Shown here in pieces: positions 17,737 to 27,153 of a stretch of 52,033 nt of DNA. Position 1 is the stretch's first letter; each line of letters starts with the position of its first letter. This stretch comes from a virus. The stretch lies in the IMG/VR virus record IMGVR_UViG_3300033153_010635, positions 1 to 52,033 of that record; one strand, 5' to 3'. Position numbers and translations under genes: made by a program. Below the pieces are notes generated by a model. The model made no database searches, was not told where the DNA came from, and saw nothing but the letters and a program-made list of their open reading frames with translations.

Positions 17737-17904
17737 CTAATACCGTTCAAACAGCTTATCCCAGTTCTCTTTTGTTGCCATCCTTTTAGGTTTGGCGAAC
17801 ACTACCATAGCCGGGACATGATGAGGTTTTACTCCTTTAGATGCCAAATAGGACTCTATCGAGATGAGCTTTTTTCTTGCGTTATCTATTTTATGAGCTA
17901 TCAC
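17737..17904 (-). CDS. Small basic protein, 55 aa, GTG start
   Basis: A 55-codon frame starts with GTG at 17904, overlapping the TGA of the upstream gene as GTGA, and ends with TAG 9 nt before the sheath ATG. The product reads (M)IAHKIDNARKKLISIESY and continues with a Lys/His-rich, Trp-containing C-terminus (KENWDKLFERY). The tight coupling, plausible composition and exact filling of the gap between two genes support a real gene. The ribosome site is only a weak GGTGG. Function is unknown; possibly a tail assembly accessory factor. Confidence 0.6.
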   Translation of the reverse strand: MIAHKIDNARKKLISIESYLASKGVKPHHVPAMVVFAKPKRMATKENWDKLFERY

Positions 17905-19040
17905 GTCACCACCAACCCGTTTTCGATAGTGGATGTTTTAAAGTCAGGATTTTTAACAGTCACATCAGTAGTTCCGATATTATACGCCAGCACATCAACT
18001 TCAAGTCTATTTCCGTTAATATAACTGGTTTCCAAAATCTCAATACCAGATATACCATTGAACTTCATATCGTCAAACTCAACAGTAGCTCCGTAGTGGA
18101 TATGAGTGCCAGTGATAATCAAAGTAGCCGGTCCTTTAAGCATAATCGACGGAGTTACCGTCAACGCCACAAATTCTGCTCTAGCCACCTCGATAGTACC
18201 AGTTACATCCTCACACTCACCAGTGGACTGATTCTCGCTTTGAGTGGTAGGATATATAGTGATGTTCACAGAGGAAGCGTAACCCTCTGCAGCTTTATCC
18301 ACCTTGTAGAAGTAGTTGAACAAATTCTGGTATTTCATGACCATTCCACGACTCCACACAAAGTCTGGAACAGCTTCACCGATATTAAGAAGATCGGTGC
18401 CAGAAAGAGATATGTTTATCATCTCATTTGTTTCAAAAAGCATTTTATTTCTATAAACTATCATTTTGCAAAGAGCGTATAGAAATAGAGTGAACAGCTC
18501 GCTTTGGGTGATTATTAGCAGTGTATGAGAAACCGAATAGAAACTGCCCTCATTTCTCCAAAGATCAGCAACTTCCCCATCTTCCGGAAGTGGTATTAGT
18601 TTCCTGGGGTATCCATACGAAGCCTCGCTCGGAGAGGTCTTGTAGCTAGGGTCTGGATCGTCCTCCCCATCAGGATCGTACCAAACCTGGCCTGGTATCC
18701 CTGACCGCACAACTGGTCTTATTTCATCTGTTGTGCATCCACCAGGTTGACCGGCGATATCCGGTAAAGTTCCTTCTCCGAGAAGATCACCTAGAACAGA
18801 ATGAACTTCATCTTCCGAACTCAAAATAACAGAAATGCTTGGTACTTTGGTCTCAATTGCTGCGCGTGAAAAACCTAAAAACATAGAAATTTCTGTATTT
18901 CTAAATATTTGTTTTATATTTTCTATCTCTTCTTCAGGGATATTTCTTAGAAGCGAATTTACGACAAAGTCATTATCCCGAGCCTCTTGAAGACCCTTCT
19001 GGATAACATATTGGATCACATTTTCAGGTACCATCGCCAT
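17901..19040 (-). CDS. Neck/tail-terminator-region protein with C-terminal Ig-like domain, 379 aa
   Basis: The N-terminal 85 residues are helical (VIQYVIQKGLQEARDND). The middle carries Pro/Asp-rich loops and a hydrophobic helix (LFTLFLYALCKMIVYRN). The last about 85 residues look like an Ig-like or IPT/TIG sandwich (GPATLIITGTHIHYGATV, then DVTVKNPDF). It lies between a tail-completion type gene and the sheath, where tail terminator or neck proteins are expected. No specific family can be named. Confidence 0.6.
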   Translation of the reverse strand: MAMVPENVIQYVIQKGLQEARDNDFVVNSLLRNIPEEEIENIKQIFRNTEISMFLGFSRAAIETKVPSISVILSSEDEVHSVLGDLLGEGTLPDIAGQPGGCTTDEIRPVVRSGIPGQVWYDPDGEDDPDPSYKTSPSEASYGYPRKLIPLPEDGEVADLWRNEGSFYSVSHTLLIITQSELFTLFLYALCKMIVYRNKMLFETNEMINISLSGTDLLNIGEAVPDFVWSRGMVMKYQNLFNYFYKVDKAAEGYASSVNITIYPTTQSENQSTGECEDVTGTIEVARAEFVALTVTPSIMLKGPATLIITGTHIHYGATVEFDDMKFNGISGIEILETSYINGNRLEVDVLAYNIGTTDVTVKNPDFKTSTIENGLVVT

Positions 19041-19077
19041 GTTCTTTCACGTCCCATTAGTATCAATACGAGGTTAG

Positions 19078-19767
19078 CTATTTCTCTGATCTGAGAATAG
19101 CCATCACCGCAGTGCCTAGTACAGCTGGTGCTATATTGTAGTGAAACATTCTTTGGACCTTTTCGTGAATCATGTATCCTACAAATCCAGGATGTATCCA
19201 CTTACCTGTATGTCTAGAGGACATAGTAAGAAACTTGTGCCACGTTTTCTGTCTTCCTTTCTCGATATTCATACTTGAAACAATTCCTATTTGCTGTTTC
19301 AAACGAGCCATAGAAACATCTTGTCTTACAAATTTGGATTTTTTAATTTGCGATTTTGGTGGAGAAAATATTCTTCCCTTTTTAGTTTTATGATAATGAG
19401 ATTCTTGGAATGGTATAATCATATAACTACTACCATCTTTAGCGTACTTGGTTTTCGAACTTTTACTTAAAGTCTTTTTCATATCATAAGCTCTAGCTCC
19501 GAATTCCAAGTTATATATAAACCCCTCCTTCGCATCTAAAGTAATCTCGAAAACCTCGAAACCAGCTTCAAGTATTTTAAACTCCAAACTAAGAGCTTTT
19601 ACATATCTATCGTAAGTAGAATCCAAAACCGTAGCAGCTTCTGTTTTCCAAAACTGATGAGTTAAATATCCAAGATTCCTGATAGCACGAACTAATTGAA
19701 TTTTAGCCCACGGTGTATCTATATCAGGAACATGTGGGTGATCTACGATTCTCGCTACAAGTTTCAT
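19078..19767 (-). CDS. Head-tail joining / tail completion protein (gpS-like), 229 aa
   Basis: The protein is basic. Its pattern includes GARAYDMKKTLSKSSKTK, then a Lys/His-rich linker and a C-terminal segment with HTGKWIHPGFVG followed by a hydrophobic end. A W-x-HPGF motif following a loop of basic residues is seen in phage virion-morphogenesis/tail-completion proteins. It overlaps the upstream gene as ATGA. The inferred role is stabilising the head-tail junction. Confidence 0.55.
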   Translation of the reverse strand: MKLVARIVDHPHVPDIDTPWAKIQLVRAIRNLGYLTHQFWKTEAATVLDSTYDRYVKALSLEFKILEAGFEVFEITLDAKEGFIYNLEFGARAYDMKKTLSKSSKTKYAKDGSSYMIIPFQESHYHKTKKGRIFSPPKSQIKKSKFVRQDVSMARLKQQIGIVSSMNIEKGRQKTWHKFLTMSSRHTGKWIHPGFVGYMIHEKVQRMFHYNIAPAVLGTAVMAILRSEK

Positions 19768-20633
19768 ATCACCACCTTCCCACCAAAAATACTTGAACCA
19801 TCAGAAGCCTTTTCAGAAGCTGTTTCCTTCATAGGATCATCCGACATATGCACAATATGACGCCTTCTCAGGAGTACTTTACTGCCCATATTTACACCAA
19901 CATCCCTTCTCTCTTTTACAGGAGTGAAAACAATCCACTCAAGATGGGCCAAATATTTTATAACAAATCTTGTTCTGACCGCAGGTGTTCTACCTATCCA
20001 TCGAATAGTTTTTCCTTCGAAAATAAAATCATTATCTTCATAGTACTCGACTTCGTTTTCATCTTCTACATGAATAGAATGCACACCTTCGTAATTAAGA
20101 CGATCCTGATCCTCAGAAAGCCATTGAGTACCGCCGCGCTTAACTTGCCTTTGATACGCAGCACCTCTAACCATAATCTCGCCATCACTCACAGCCTGCG
20201 GCCAAGTAAAAGTAATCTTGTCAAAATCAGTGATCGGAGGAAACAGGCTAGACGAAGGAGACAAAGTACAATCCCCAGGCTCAAGGATTCCGTACATCGA
20301 AATATCCCTAGAAGCGGTGATATCGGTAATGAGACCTTGAATATACCTGGGATTTCTATACAACCAACCATCTGAATTACAGGTACTACAAAAGACATTC
20401 CCAACAAGCTGGTCTTCTTCCCCACCTCGTCGACACTTCATGCAAGAAATAGCTGTTTCGTGAATTACTGTTTCTCCACGATTATGGATAAGACCATCTT
20501 GAAATCTTCTATTCTCGGAAAACGAAAGTCCGCTTCCAAGATTTAGATTGGTATGCGTACGCAACCCAAGTCCCTGAGTTTTGAAACCGAGATTCCCGTA
20601 AAAACTTGGTGTCTTTTTGTTTCCGCTACTCAT
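19764..20633 (-). CDS. Neck-region structural protein with Cys4 zinc motif, 289 aa
   Basis: Two CxxC pairs (CMKC near residue 64 and CSTC near residue 82) with 14 residues between them form a likely structural zinc site. The rest is beta-rich with a central FTWPQAVSDGEIMVRGAAYQ segment. It overlaps both neighbours as ATGA. Position between connector and tail-completion genes suggests an adaptor protein. The zinc site is inferred from spacing; the family is not recognised. Confidence 0.6.
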   Translation of the reverse strand: MSSGNKKTPSFYGNLGFKTQGLGLRTHTNLNLGSGLSFSENRRFQDGLIHNRGETVIHETAISCMKCRRGGEEDQLVGNVFCSTCNSDGWLYRNPRYIQGLITDITASRDISMYGILEPGDCTLSPSSSLFPPITDFDKITFTWPQAVSDGEIMVRGAAYQRQVKRGGTQWLSEDQDRLNYEGVHSIHVEDENEVEYYEDNDFIFEGKTIRWIGRTPAVRTRFVIKYLAHLEWIVFTPVKERRDVGVNMGSKVLLRRRHIVHMSDDPMKETASEKASDGSSIFGGKVVI

Positions 20634-22072
20634 ATAACCGCCAAGGGTATTCCACGATACTTATCTCTAATTTTTTGACCGTTTTCACGAATCCATCTTC
20701 GATGATCTTCGATCGAAGCTGAGTATATACCGTAGATGGCAGAAGACGTGTACGAGACCGACTCGGAAATTCCGTCTCGACCCAACGACATAGACGAAAC
20801 TCCAGACCTAAAAGCCTGTCCCGCCACCGTGAGAATAGGAATGGCGGCTTCTCTTCCTAGCCACTGCAAAACCTCGCCAGGCACATCTCTTAGCCCGACT
20901 AAAGCTGAGTAATGCCAAAAGTTAGGAAGACATCTAGCACCGGCAACACCAGTGACAAAAACCAGACCTAAAAAGTCCCACGCGATTTCTTGATTAAGAG
21001 GAACTAGCTGGCCGTAGCCAGATGTTTCACTAAGCTCCAGCCACTCAAGATTAATATCAACGATTCGGGTATTGCCGGTCATCCCAAACAACTGATCAAC
21101 AGATAAAACGCGCCTAAACGGGAACTTTATCTGGATCCAATCGTTTCGATCCTGGAGATAGTAAGTAACCGGAGACGTGACCTTGTCCCAATCAGCATCC
21201 AAAAGAATGGGACTCAGATTATGCGGCGAGAAAGTAATCTGGGTTGGATCAATATCTGTGACACACCTAGTGGGTTCGAGAAGAACCTGAAGTTCGGAAT
21301 TTTCAATCTGATCCGCAGCTGCCTTAATATAACTTCTAATTGTTTCGTTCGACAAATCAGATTCTTCAACCAGGAGAAGTTCTTGACAAGATGCTGCTGG
21401 AGTGTACCTGGCGTCGACTTCTATCAGGATATACTCCTGTCCTACAGCTGTAGGAAGTATGTAGGTCTGTTTGGTATCTGGTGTTATTGAAACTCCAGGA
21501 CCTCCCTCTCCCCAACTTAAGTACCTAGATGTACCCTCGATCGTGTAAGAAAGAGGAAAAAAAGCTAACGGATGATTTCTAGAAACCTCTAAAAGAGTAA
21601 CTCCAGTAATCGTTCTAGGAGGGAGTTTCCAGGTTCGTATTTCCGACGATTGAAGATCAATTCCGAACAGGAATTCTCTCTTCATCCTATCTACTGTAAT
21701 CAAAGAAACATCGAAATCATCTGACGATTCGTTTGTTGTAGATGCCACACTGTCATACACATAGATAAAATACTGACCAGCTTTCGCCAAACGAAACAAG
21801 TCCGGACTTGAAAGAATTGAATTAAGCTCGAATTCTATCTCTACACCAACTGTATCGAAATCGGTGACAGATCCATCGAATTCGTATGTTGTTTGCGCAA
21901 TAGTGTAATCACGATTCCGTCGAGCTTTTCGTAACTCAATAGTGATCTCATCACCATTAATTGGAGCGGCCGGAGTACCCCTGACTAAGACAGTCACAGT
22001 GTCTTTGGTACGTTCGTATTGAGAATATTCCTCTAGATCTGTTTCAACTAGAGTTAACGAGATAATCGCCAT
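20630..22072 (-). CDS. Connector/neck structural protein, 480 aa
   Basis: The N-terminal 130 residues look like a beta-sandwich (TVTVLVRGTPAAPINGDEIT). A middle region has repeated strands, and the C-terminal 200 residues are helical with hydrophobic segments (AWDFLGLVFVTGVAGARCLP), ending in a charged helix (DHRRWIRENGQKIRDKYRG). It lies four genes after the capsid, in the head-tail connector series. The function is inferred from position alone. Confidence 0.6.
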   Translation of the reverse strand: MAIISLTLVETDLEEYSQYERTKDTVTVLVRGTPAAPINGDEITIELRKARRNRDYTIAQTTYEFDGSVTDFDTVGVEIEFELNSILSSPDLFRLAKAGQYFIYVYDSVASTTNESSDDFDVSLITVDRMKREFLFGIDLQSSEIRTWKLPPRTITGVTLLEVSRNHPLAFFPLSYTIEGTSRYLSWGEGGPGVSITPDTKQTYILPTAVGQEYILIEVDARYTPAASCQELLLVEESDLSNETIRSYIKAAADQIENSELQVLLEPTRCVTDIDPTQITFSPHNLSPILLDADWDKVTSPVTYYLQDRNDWIQIKFPFRRVLSVDQLFGMTGNTRIVDINLEWLELSETSGYGQLVPLNQEIAWDFLGLVFVTGVAGARCLPNFWHYSALVGLRDVPGEVLQWLGREAAIPILTVAGQAFRSGVSSMSLGRDGISESVSYTSSAIYGIYSASIEDHRRWIRENGQKIRDKYRGIPLAVI

Positions 22073-22081
22073 TTTTTCCCT

Positions 22082-22696
22082 CTACGAAATATCGAACAAA
22101 CTCGCCGTAGAGGAACTTGGAACTACCAACGTACGGCGATAGGATATCTCAGTTATTATTACATCGATTGTGGTATCTTGCAAAACCGAAAACTGAAAAT
22201 AGCCGTTTACGTCGGTTCTAGCCGATACTATGTCGGTCGAAATTCCAGCGTTCGATATGACTACCGGAGGAGCCAAAATTCTGGCTGAAACTGCGGTATT
22301 ATAGATTGGTGCGCCCTGTTCATCCAAAATATGCCCATAAATAGAACACAAAGACAACTCCGGATAAGGCACGCTTCCAGTAGAAGACACAGTCAAATCG
22401 GCCAACAAAGTAGCTGGGGTACTATCTGTGGAGAACTCCACAACAAAATCCCCAGCTGTCGATATAATTAATTCCTGAGTGTACCACACTCTGGTATTGG
22501 CCGCTGACTGTGTTAATGAGAGAGGTAAAGCAACCGGAAGAAGAGTGGTAGGATCTAAGGCGCTGATAGCAGCGCCAGTTATTTTATCTTGAATTGCGTC
22601 AAGTTGGATCGCGGTTATTGCGCCTACAGATGTCAACGTAATGGACATTCTTTCGGCAACGTTTCGCACAAATAGAAAAATAGCGTCAGCTGCCAT
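22082..22696 (-). CDS. Virion protein with C-terminal carboxypeptidase-regulatory-like beta domain, 204 aa
   Basis: Residues about 120-204 (IYGHILDEQGAPIYNTAV, then TDVNGYFQFSVLQDTTID) match the CarboxypepD_reg / Ig-like pattern of G-x-V-x-D-x-x-G-x-P followed by T-D-x-x-G-x-F. The N-terminal half begins with a helical segment and continues into beta structure. GGAGG precedes the ATG. Such domains decorate capsid or tail proteins and may bind host-surface glycans. It lies between capsid and neck genes. Confidence 0.65.
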   Translation of the reverse strand: MAADAIFLFVRNVAERMSITLTSVGAITAIQLDAIQDKITGAAISALDPTTLLPVALPLSLTQSAANTRVWYTQELIISTAGDFVVEFSTDSTPATLLADLTVSSTGSVPYPELSLCSIYGHILDEQGAPIYNTAVSARILAPPVVISNAGISTDIVSARTDVNGYFQFSVLQDTTIDVIITEISYRRTLVVPSSSTASLFDIS

Positions 22697-22707
22697 GAAA
22701 GAACCTC

Positions 22708-23043
22708 CTACACTGCATTCCCAACAGCTGTAAACGTGCCTGTGGCAACTACGGACCTAGCCCAGAAATGCTGAATAACGCCAGGAAAATTCACAAAACC
22801 ATCCGTCGTATCAACCGGAACCCAGGTTGCGTTATCAAACGAAACTTCGATTACACCAGGACCTAGATTTTTGAAAACCATATCCCGTATCGCAGTATAC
22901 TTCTGGACCATCACCCTATTTCCAGTCGTGTCTGTTCTAGAACCCCCTCGAATTCCTGGAAATTGATACTTAGTACTGTTTTGTGTCGCTGAGTAGACAG
23001 CGGGAGTTTCTCGTAAATGTACTGGTCTACCATGCTTAGACAT
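22708..23043 (-). CDS. Small structural protein, 111 aa
   Basis: A beta-rich protein (VMVQKYTAIRDMVFKNLGPG, then VEVSFDNATWVPVD-like strands) of the size of capsid decoration or connector accessory proteins. It is located between the 189-aa and 204-aa structural genes with short spacers. The motif KNLGPGVIEVSFDNATW is typical of single-sandwich phage structural proteins, but I cannot assign a family. Confidence 0.6.
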   Translation of the reverse strand: MSKHGRPVHLRETPAVYSATQNSTKYQFPGIRGGSRTDTTGNRVMVQKYTAIRDMVFKNLGPGVIEVSFDNATWVPVDTTDGFVNFPGVIQHFWARSVVATGTFTAVGNAV

Positions 23044-23054
23044 AAATTACCTAC

Positions 23055-23624
23055 CTACCGCACCCTTGTAGTCTCAACGATAGACGGCTTAGGCATATTT
23101 GGGCTCAAACTAATTTGCTGCCTGAGTGGAGTTGTAACAGCCTGCACAACAGGAAGTAGATTAACCGTTTCGTTGTTAACGATCTCTATAGAAACCACCT
23201 GTCCAGCAGGGATCAACGCCGGAAGTCCACCAGCTACTGTACCAGCGAAAGCCGCAGCAACTTCCGACAACTTGTAAGGTGTTCCGATTGCCAACTGATC
23301 AGCTGGAGCTGAAAAGTCGGTCATACTCACAACCAAAGTACCTGCACCAACAGTTGCAACTGTCCAGTCGTCGTAATAACGAATTTCAATCGAAGTAGTA
23401 GCCTGGTCAACCAAAAGATCACTACTGAACATAACTTCTTCAAGTACAGTAGCTGACTCTGTCATCAAAAGAGGCTCATTTCCAGTACCGGCGTGTGCAA
23501 TAAGAGCCAAAGCAAGAGGCTGATGCATAGTTCTAAGCATATTCAACTGGCGAATAACTTCTTGAACAACATTAGAACCGAGGTCGTCGAGTAGATTAAC
23601 GATTTTTCCTGGATCAGTACTCAT
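23055..23624 (-). CDS. Structural protein, 189 aa
   Basis: The N-terminal 40 residues are helical (KIVNLLDDLGSNVVQEVIRQ); the rest is beta-rich and ends NMPKPSIVETTRVR. It is located directly after the acidic/basic 195-aa gene in the head-proximal part of the operon. It could be a minor capsid or connector component. No recognised motif. Confidence 0.6.
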   Translation of the reverse strand: MSTDPGKIVNLLDDLGSNVVQEVIRQLNMLRTMHQPLALALIAHAGTGNEPLLMTESATVLEEVMFSSDLLVDQATTSIEIRYYDDWTVATVGAGTLVVSMTDFSAPADQLAIGTPYKLSEVAAAFAGTVAGGLPALIPAGQVVSIEIVNNETVNLLPVVQAVTTPLRQQISLSPNMPKPSIVETTRVR

Positions 23625-23650
23625 ATATCACCTAAAGTTAAGGTTTACTT

Positions 23651-24238
23651 CTATTTGGTGGTTTTCTTGGTTTTCCTGGTCTTTCGACCGGATTTCTTGA
23701 TAACTTTCTTCTTCGGAGTCGGCTCAGGCTCTTCATCAAATTCCGAATCGTCGAGATCCAAATCCTCATCGAATTCGAGATCGTCTAGCTCCTCAAGTTT
23801 TTCCTCGGGAACCTTAATCTCCGCAATAACTTTCTTCTTCGGAGTCGGCTCAGACTTCTCTTCAACCACTTCCATAACAGGAACGGGAACAACCATATCC
23901 GGATTTGAATAACCTGGACGCCTGAGTAAAGCTGCCCAATCCAGCTGATTCTTCTGAGAAACCATTGCTATCCCATCACCCTTGAAAAGAAAAATAGTGG
24001 ACCCAACAGTGAGTGTCTTATTTTTAATTGAACTATGTTTGATTCTTAGCATTGGCTCCCTATACGTTACAGGTTCCTCAGAGTCGAAAGACGACTTAAA
24101 CAACTTCTTTCCTATTTTTCGAAAACTTTCGTGCCTTCCTGCACCACCGCTTGAAAAACCTTTTTGTACTTCAGGTTTGAGCAAATCTTTACTAGAGTAA
24201 TGCTCTACGGGTTTTCTTTCTTCTAGAATTTCACTCAT
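23651..24238 (-). CDS. Protein with charged low-complexity tail following the capsid gene, 195 aa
   Basis: The N-terminal 130 residues are mixed and basic. The C-terminal 65 residues alternate acidic stretches (LDDLEFDEDLDLDDSEF) with two copies of EPTPKKKVI and a Lys/Arg-rich end. The tail resembles that of DNA- or capsid-interacting proteins. Only 12 nt separate the gene from the terminator hairpin that follows the major capsid gene, so its expression probably depends on read-through. Function unknown. Confidence 0.65.
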   Translation of the reverse strand: MSEILEERKPVEHYSSKDLLKPEVQKGFSSGGAGRHESFRKIGKKLFKSSFDSEEPVTYREPMLRIKHSSIKNKTLTVGSTIFLFKGDGIAMVSQKNQLDWAALLRRPGYSNPDMVVPVPVMEVVEEKSEPTPKKKVIAEIKVPEEKLEELDDLEFDEDLDLDDSEFDEEPEPTPKKKVIKKSGRKTRKTKKTTK

Positions 24239-24250
24239 TAAAAACCTCTA

Positions 24251-24284
24251 AAGGGGTAGCCACTTTTTACGATGGCTACCCCTT
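24251..24284 (-). terminator. Terminator hairpin after the major capsid gene
   Basis: A perfect 12-bp stem (24251-24262 with 24273-24284, arms AAGGGGTAGCCA / TGGCTACCCCTT) encloses a 10-nt loop, 17 nt past the capsid stop. On the minus strand it is followed by TTTAGAGGTTTTT, a weak U-tract, so termination is probably partial. That would give abundant capsid mRNA and reduced read-through into the tail genes. Confidence 0.8.
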
Positions 24285-24301
24285 AATCCCGACTACAGAT
24301 C

Positions 24302-25750
24302 CTACAGGCGACCAATATTGATCATTCGCATCCATTTCTTTGGAGCGAACAGGATCGGAGTGCCATACAGAAGAATCATCCACCTGTATGCAGGTGAAAG
24401 AACCGCCAAATCCATCTTCATGAGAGGAGCTAACTGACGGAACGTCAAGACCCGACGGTCCATCTGACCCAGGTAAGCAATCTCAGTAAAAGGAAGAAGA
24501 AAGTTACGGTCTACAGCAACCGCTGTATTGATAGTAGCAGCAATCTGATTAAGGACAGGAACCTTTAGGATTTCAGAGAAATCTGCCGGATTCGCAGAAG
24601 TTGTATCTGGAAGCGTACGGTAAATCCGAAAAAACTCCGGAACATTCGCGCCCAAAACAGCTGCATTCGTAACATCAATAACAAATGCCTGATTGGCATT
24701 AATTGCAGCGATAGTGTGTGTGCGATTGAAATAAACCGGAGCACTCTCACCAAAGCGATTACAAGCCGTGACACAGTACGAGAAATCGACTGTAGCGGTA
24801 ACAGTACCCAACAGCTTATCCCACTCAGCCGAACCAGCAACATCGTACGGAGTTGCTACATTAGCAGTCATACTCGTGGGAGGATTCGGAGCGTTAGGGG
24901 AAGTCGCGGCTGTTGGCGGACTCTTAAGCTGTTTCAGGAACACCGTAGAATTAAAATTCATCGTTCCGGCCTGAGTCTCCATCGACTTGACAGAGAGACC
25001 GACTCGACCTTCCTTCGGCGCAGGCAGGTTCACACGCTCGCGAGGATAGAACTGCTTGGCCATGTCGCTCATAGCCTTCGTACCGACAAACATCTCATCG
25101 GGATACCCGAAACTTTCCACGATGATATTGGAGCCTTCCTCAACATCCTGTTCCTGGACCGGAAGACCTTCCATGTCCAGATATGAGTTGATATCAATCA
25201 ACGCATCCAAACCGTCGAATTGCTCGGCCTCGCCGTCCCACGCCAACGATGCATCGCCGTGATACAGGGAATTAGTGATCTGTGCCAGCAACCAAAGAAT
25301 TCCTTCCTGGTTTTGCTGCGCAATCACATCACCATGAGCGGGTACGACCATCGTCATCGGATGAGAAACTTCACGCTGTGTACACATATACTTAATGTAC
25401 GCAGTACGCCGAACATACGAACTATCCTGGGATTGTCCCAGCTCGCCTTCACGAGTAAAAGCACCAGACTCCGGATCACCGTACGAAGTAACCTGATTGT
25501 ACTCCTCAGCTGTGCTGTATGCAGGAGACTTATGAATCTTCGGCCAAATCTTGAAATGCCTATTTGTGTAAGACAAAACCTTCAGGCTTTGCTCTAGACT
25601 TTGAACTCGAAGCGCAGCTCCACCAGTCTGATTAGTGGTGGCGTAACCAGCTTCAAGAGCTTTTTGAAGTTGGTCAGCAACCGCTTGCCGATCACCTGCA
25701 AAACTTCCGAAACCATTGAGCCCCTCAGGGTAGTGAGAAAGAGAAACCAT
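24302..25750 (-). CDS. Major capsid protein (HK97-type, with an inserted Ig/FN3-like domain)
   Basis: A 482-residue protein in the canonical position after protease and scaffold. The region about residues 60-265 matches a capsid N-arm/P-domain pattern (VTSYGDPESGAFTREGELG, then YIKYMCTQREVSHPM), and the C-terminal part ends with the A-domain-like QLAPLMKMDLAVLSPAYRW. Residues about 280-400 contain a Pro-rich linker and an FN3/Ig-like insert (YCVTACNRFGESAP). The N-terminal KALEAGY...TGGAALR segment (residues 30-48) is shared with the prohead protease tail and with a 145-aa protein at 48797. An AGGAG site precedes ATG 25750. Confidence 0.85.
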   Translation of the reverse strand: MVSLSHYPEGLNGFGSFAGDRQAVADQLQKALEAGYATTNQTGGAALRVQSLEQSLKVLSYTNRHFKIWPKIHKSPAYSTAEEYNQVTSYGDPESGAFTREGELGQSQDSSYVRRTAYIKYMCTQREVSHPMTMVVPAHGDVIAQQNQEGILWLLAQITNSLYHGDASLAWDGEAEQFDGLDALIDINSYLDMEGLPVQEQDVEEGSNIIVESFGYPDEMFVGTKAMSDMAKQFYPRERVNLPAPKEGRVGLSVKSMETQAGTMNFNSTVFLKQLKSPPTAATSPNAPNPPTSMTANVATPYDVAGSAEWDKLLGTVTATVDFSYCVTACNRFGESAPVYFNRTHTIAAINANQAFVIDVTNAAVLGANVPEFFRIYRTLPDTTSANPADFSEILKVPVLNQIAATINTAVAVDRNFLLPFTEIAYLGQMDRRVLTFRQLAPLMKMDLAVLSPAYRWMILLYGTPILFAPKKWMRMINIGRL

Positions 25751-25784
25751 CTTATATTACTCCTAGCATAGGAAAAGGGAGGGA

Positions 25785-27143
25785 CTATCCTCTCCCCGCC
25801 AAACAATTCAAACTTTTTGCGATACTATCAGGAAGAATAGCACTTGGATCACTATCGAACTGCACAATATCCATGGCAGTAATCGGAGAGTTCCCGGACA
25901 TGAAACGTTCATTCATCTCAGCCAAAATCATATTGCGCTGATCAACCTTATCGACGTAGGAATTGGCAGAAACGGATTTCTGCATATTTTCCCCTTCGGT
26001 GTTAGCGTAACGAGTGACTCCTTTAGGACCGCGAGAAGGTTCACGCTCCTCTCGACTAAGAGAATTAACGCTCTTTTGAAGCTCATCATCAATAAGAATA
26101 GCACTATTGTTGATTGCTTTCGCAAGACCAACACTACTTTCCATACGACTTTTGAGCATAAGACCAATTCGTGCCTGCATGTCAAACAACGTGTCCTTCA
26201 CAGATTTCTGCAAATAAAACATGAAGTCCCCTACATCGTAAACACTGTCAGCAAAACTTTTCTGGGAGTTGACTGATCCAGGCTGACCAGCTTCGCTAGG
26301 TCGATATTCAGGTCCAGAGATATTGGGAGACAAATTATAATCGCTCGTACTTGGAGATACTGCCCGAGAATCCCGATTACTTGCACCAGTTCCAGGACCA
26401 GCAGACTCAGTAGCGGACGATCTAGCGGAAGGGGTGGTAGGCGTATATGAATCGTCATCACTGGACGGCGGATCAGGCTTAGGACCAGAAACATTTGGCC
26501 TAATCTGGTGTCCGGGCGGAAGTGTTTTAGCAGAAGTCCCGCCTCTAGTACCACTCATAGAAGGAATACTGCCGCTATGCATAGTAGGCACTTCTGCACC
26601 AATACCAGCGTCTGGTGTACGCGCACTCAAACCAGACCCGAATTTACTTCCTCCACCTTTGTCCATCTCACCACCCTCATTATATGTACTAAATTGACGA
26701 AGTTCTCGACCGGCTTTTTCCAATTCCAGTCCCAGCTGATCTAGCGACTTAGATGTTCCGGATTTAACCGGAAATCCAGTTTGCGCCGCAGAAATCTTGG
26801 AACTGGAGCCAGAAGATTGGTTAGACGGAGGTGGCGGTTTTGGACCTACACTCGGCCTAGTTTGTGTATCATGAGGTTGTACTTTAGTAACATCTCTACC
26901 TTCGCGACCACGATCTGGATTCGACACAGCCGACATAGCATCGCGTAGAATATCGCTTTTCGAGATTTTACTTTTACCGTTGTAATCACCACCAGTATTA
27001 GTATGATTAGCATCACTTGTACTGAGATTTTCTTCTTCAATATTTCCCTGACCAGAATGGGAGCCCCTAGTGATCTGACTCTTGAGAAGCTCATCTAATT
27101 TACTCAGAGAAATGTCGACGTACGCACTGTCTACGCTAGGCAT
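25785..27143 (-). CDS. Scaffold-like protein, 452 aa
   Basis: The start is ATG 27143 (AGGAGG 6 nt upstream). The first 290 residues are Ser/Gly/Pro/Asp-rich and disordered; residues about 290-380 are a long helical segment (DFMFYLQKSVKDTLFDMQAR); the last 50 residues include ITAMDIVQFDSDPSA. The N-terminal HSGQG and TGGDY, the helical segment and the C-terminal DI-x-x-F-[DE] motif are shared with the adjacent 206-aa protein, so the two are paralogues. Position between protease and capsid, length and composition fit an internal scaffold. It may be a protease substrate. Confidence 0.65.
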   Translation of the reverse strand: MPSVDSAYVDISLSKLDELLKSQITRGSHSGQGNIEEENLSTSDANHTNTGGDYNGKSKISKSDILRDAMSAVSNPDRGREGRDVTKVQPHDTQTRPSVGPKPPPPSNQSSGSSSKISAAQTGFPVKSGTSKSLDQLGLELEKAGRELRQFSTYNEGGEMDKGGGSKFGSGLSARTPDAGIGAEVPTMHSGSIPSMSGTRGGTSAKTLPPGHQIRPNVSGPKPDPPSSDDDSYTPTTPSARSSATESAGPGTGASNRDSRAVSPSTSDYNLSPNISGPEYRPSEAGQPGSVNSQKSFADSVYDVGDFMFYLQKSVKDTLFDMQARIGLMLKSRMESSVGLAKAINNSAILIDDELQKSVNSLSREEREPSRGPKGVTRYANTEGENMQKSVSANSYVDKVDQRNMILAEMNERFMSGNSPITAMDIVQFDSDPSAILPDSIAKSLNCLAGRG

Positions 27144-27153
27144 CAAACACCTC

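Noticed and set aside
18480-18540. Rightward ORF of about 200 codons at 17877-18482
   Set aside because: It lies opposite the 379-aa leftward gene, has no ribosome site and an atypical His/Ser-rich composition.
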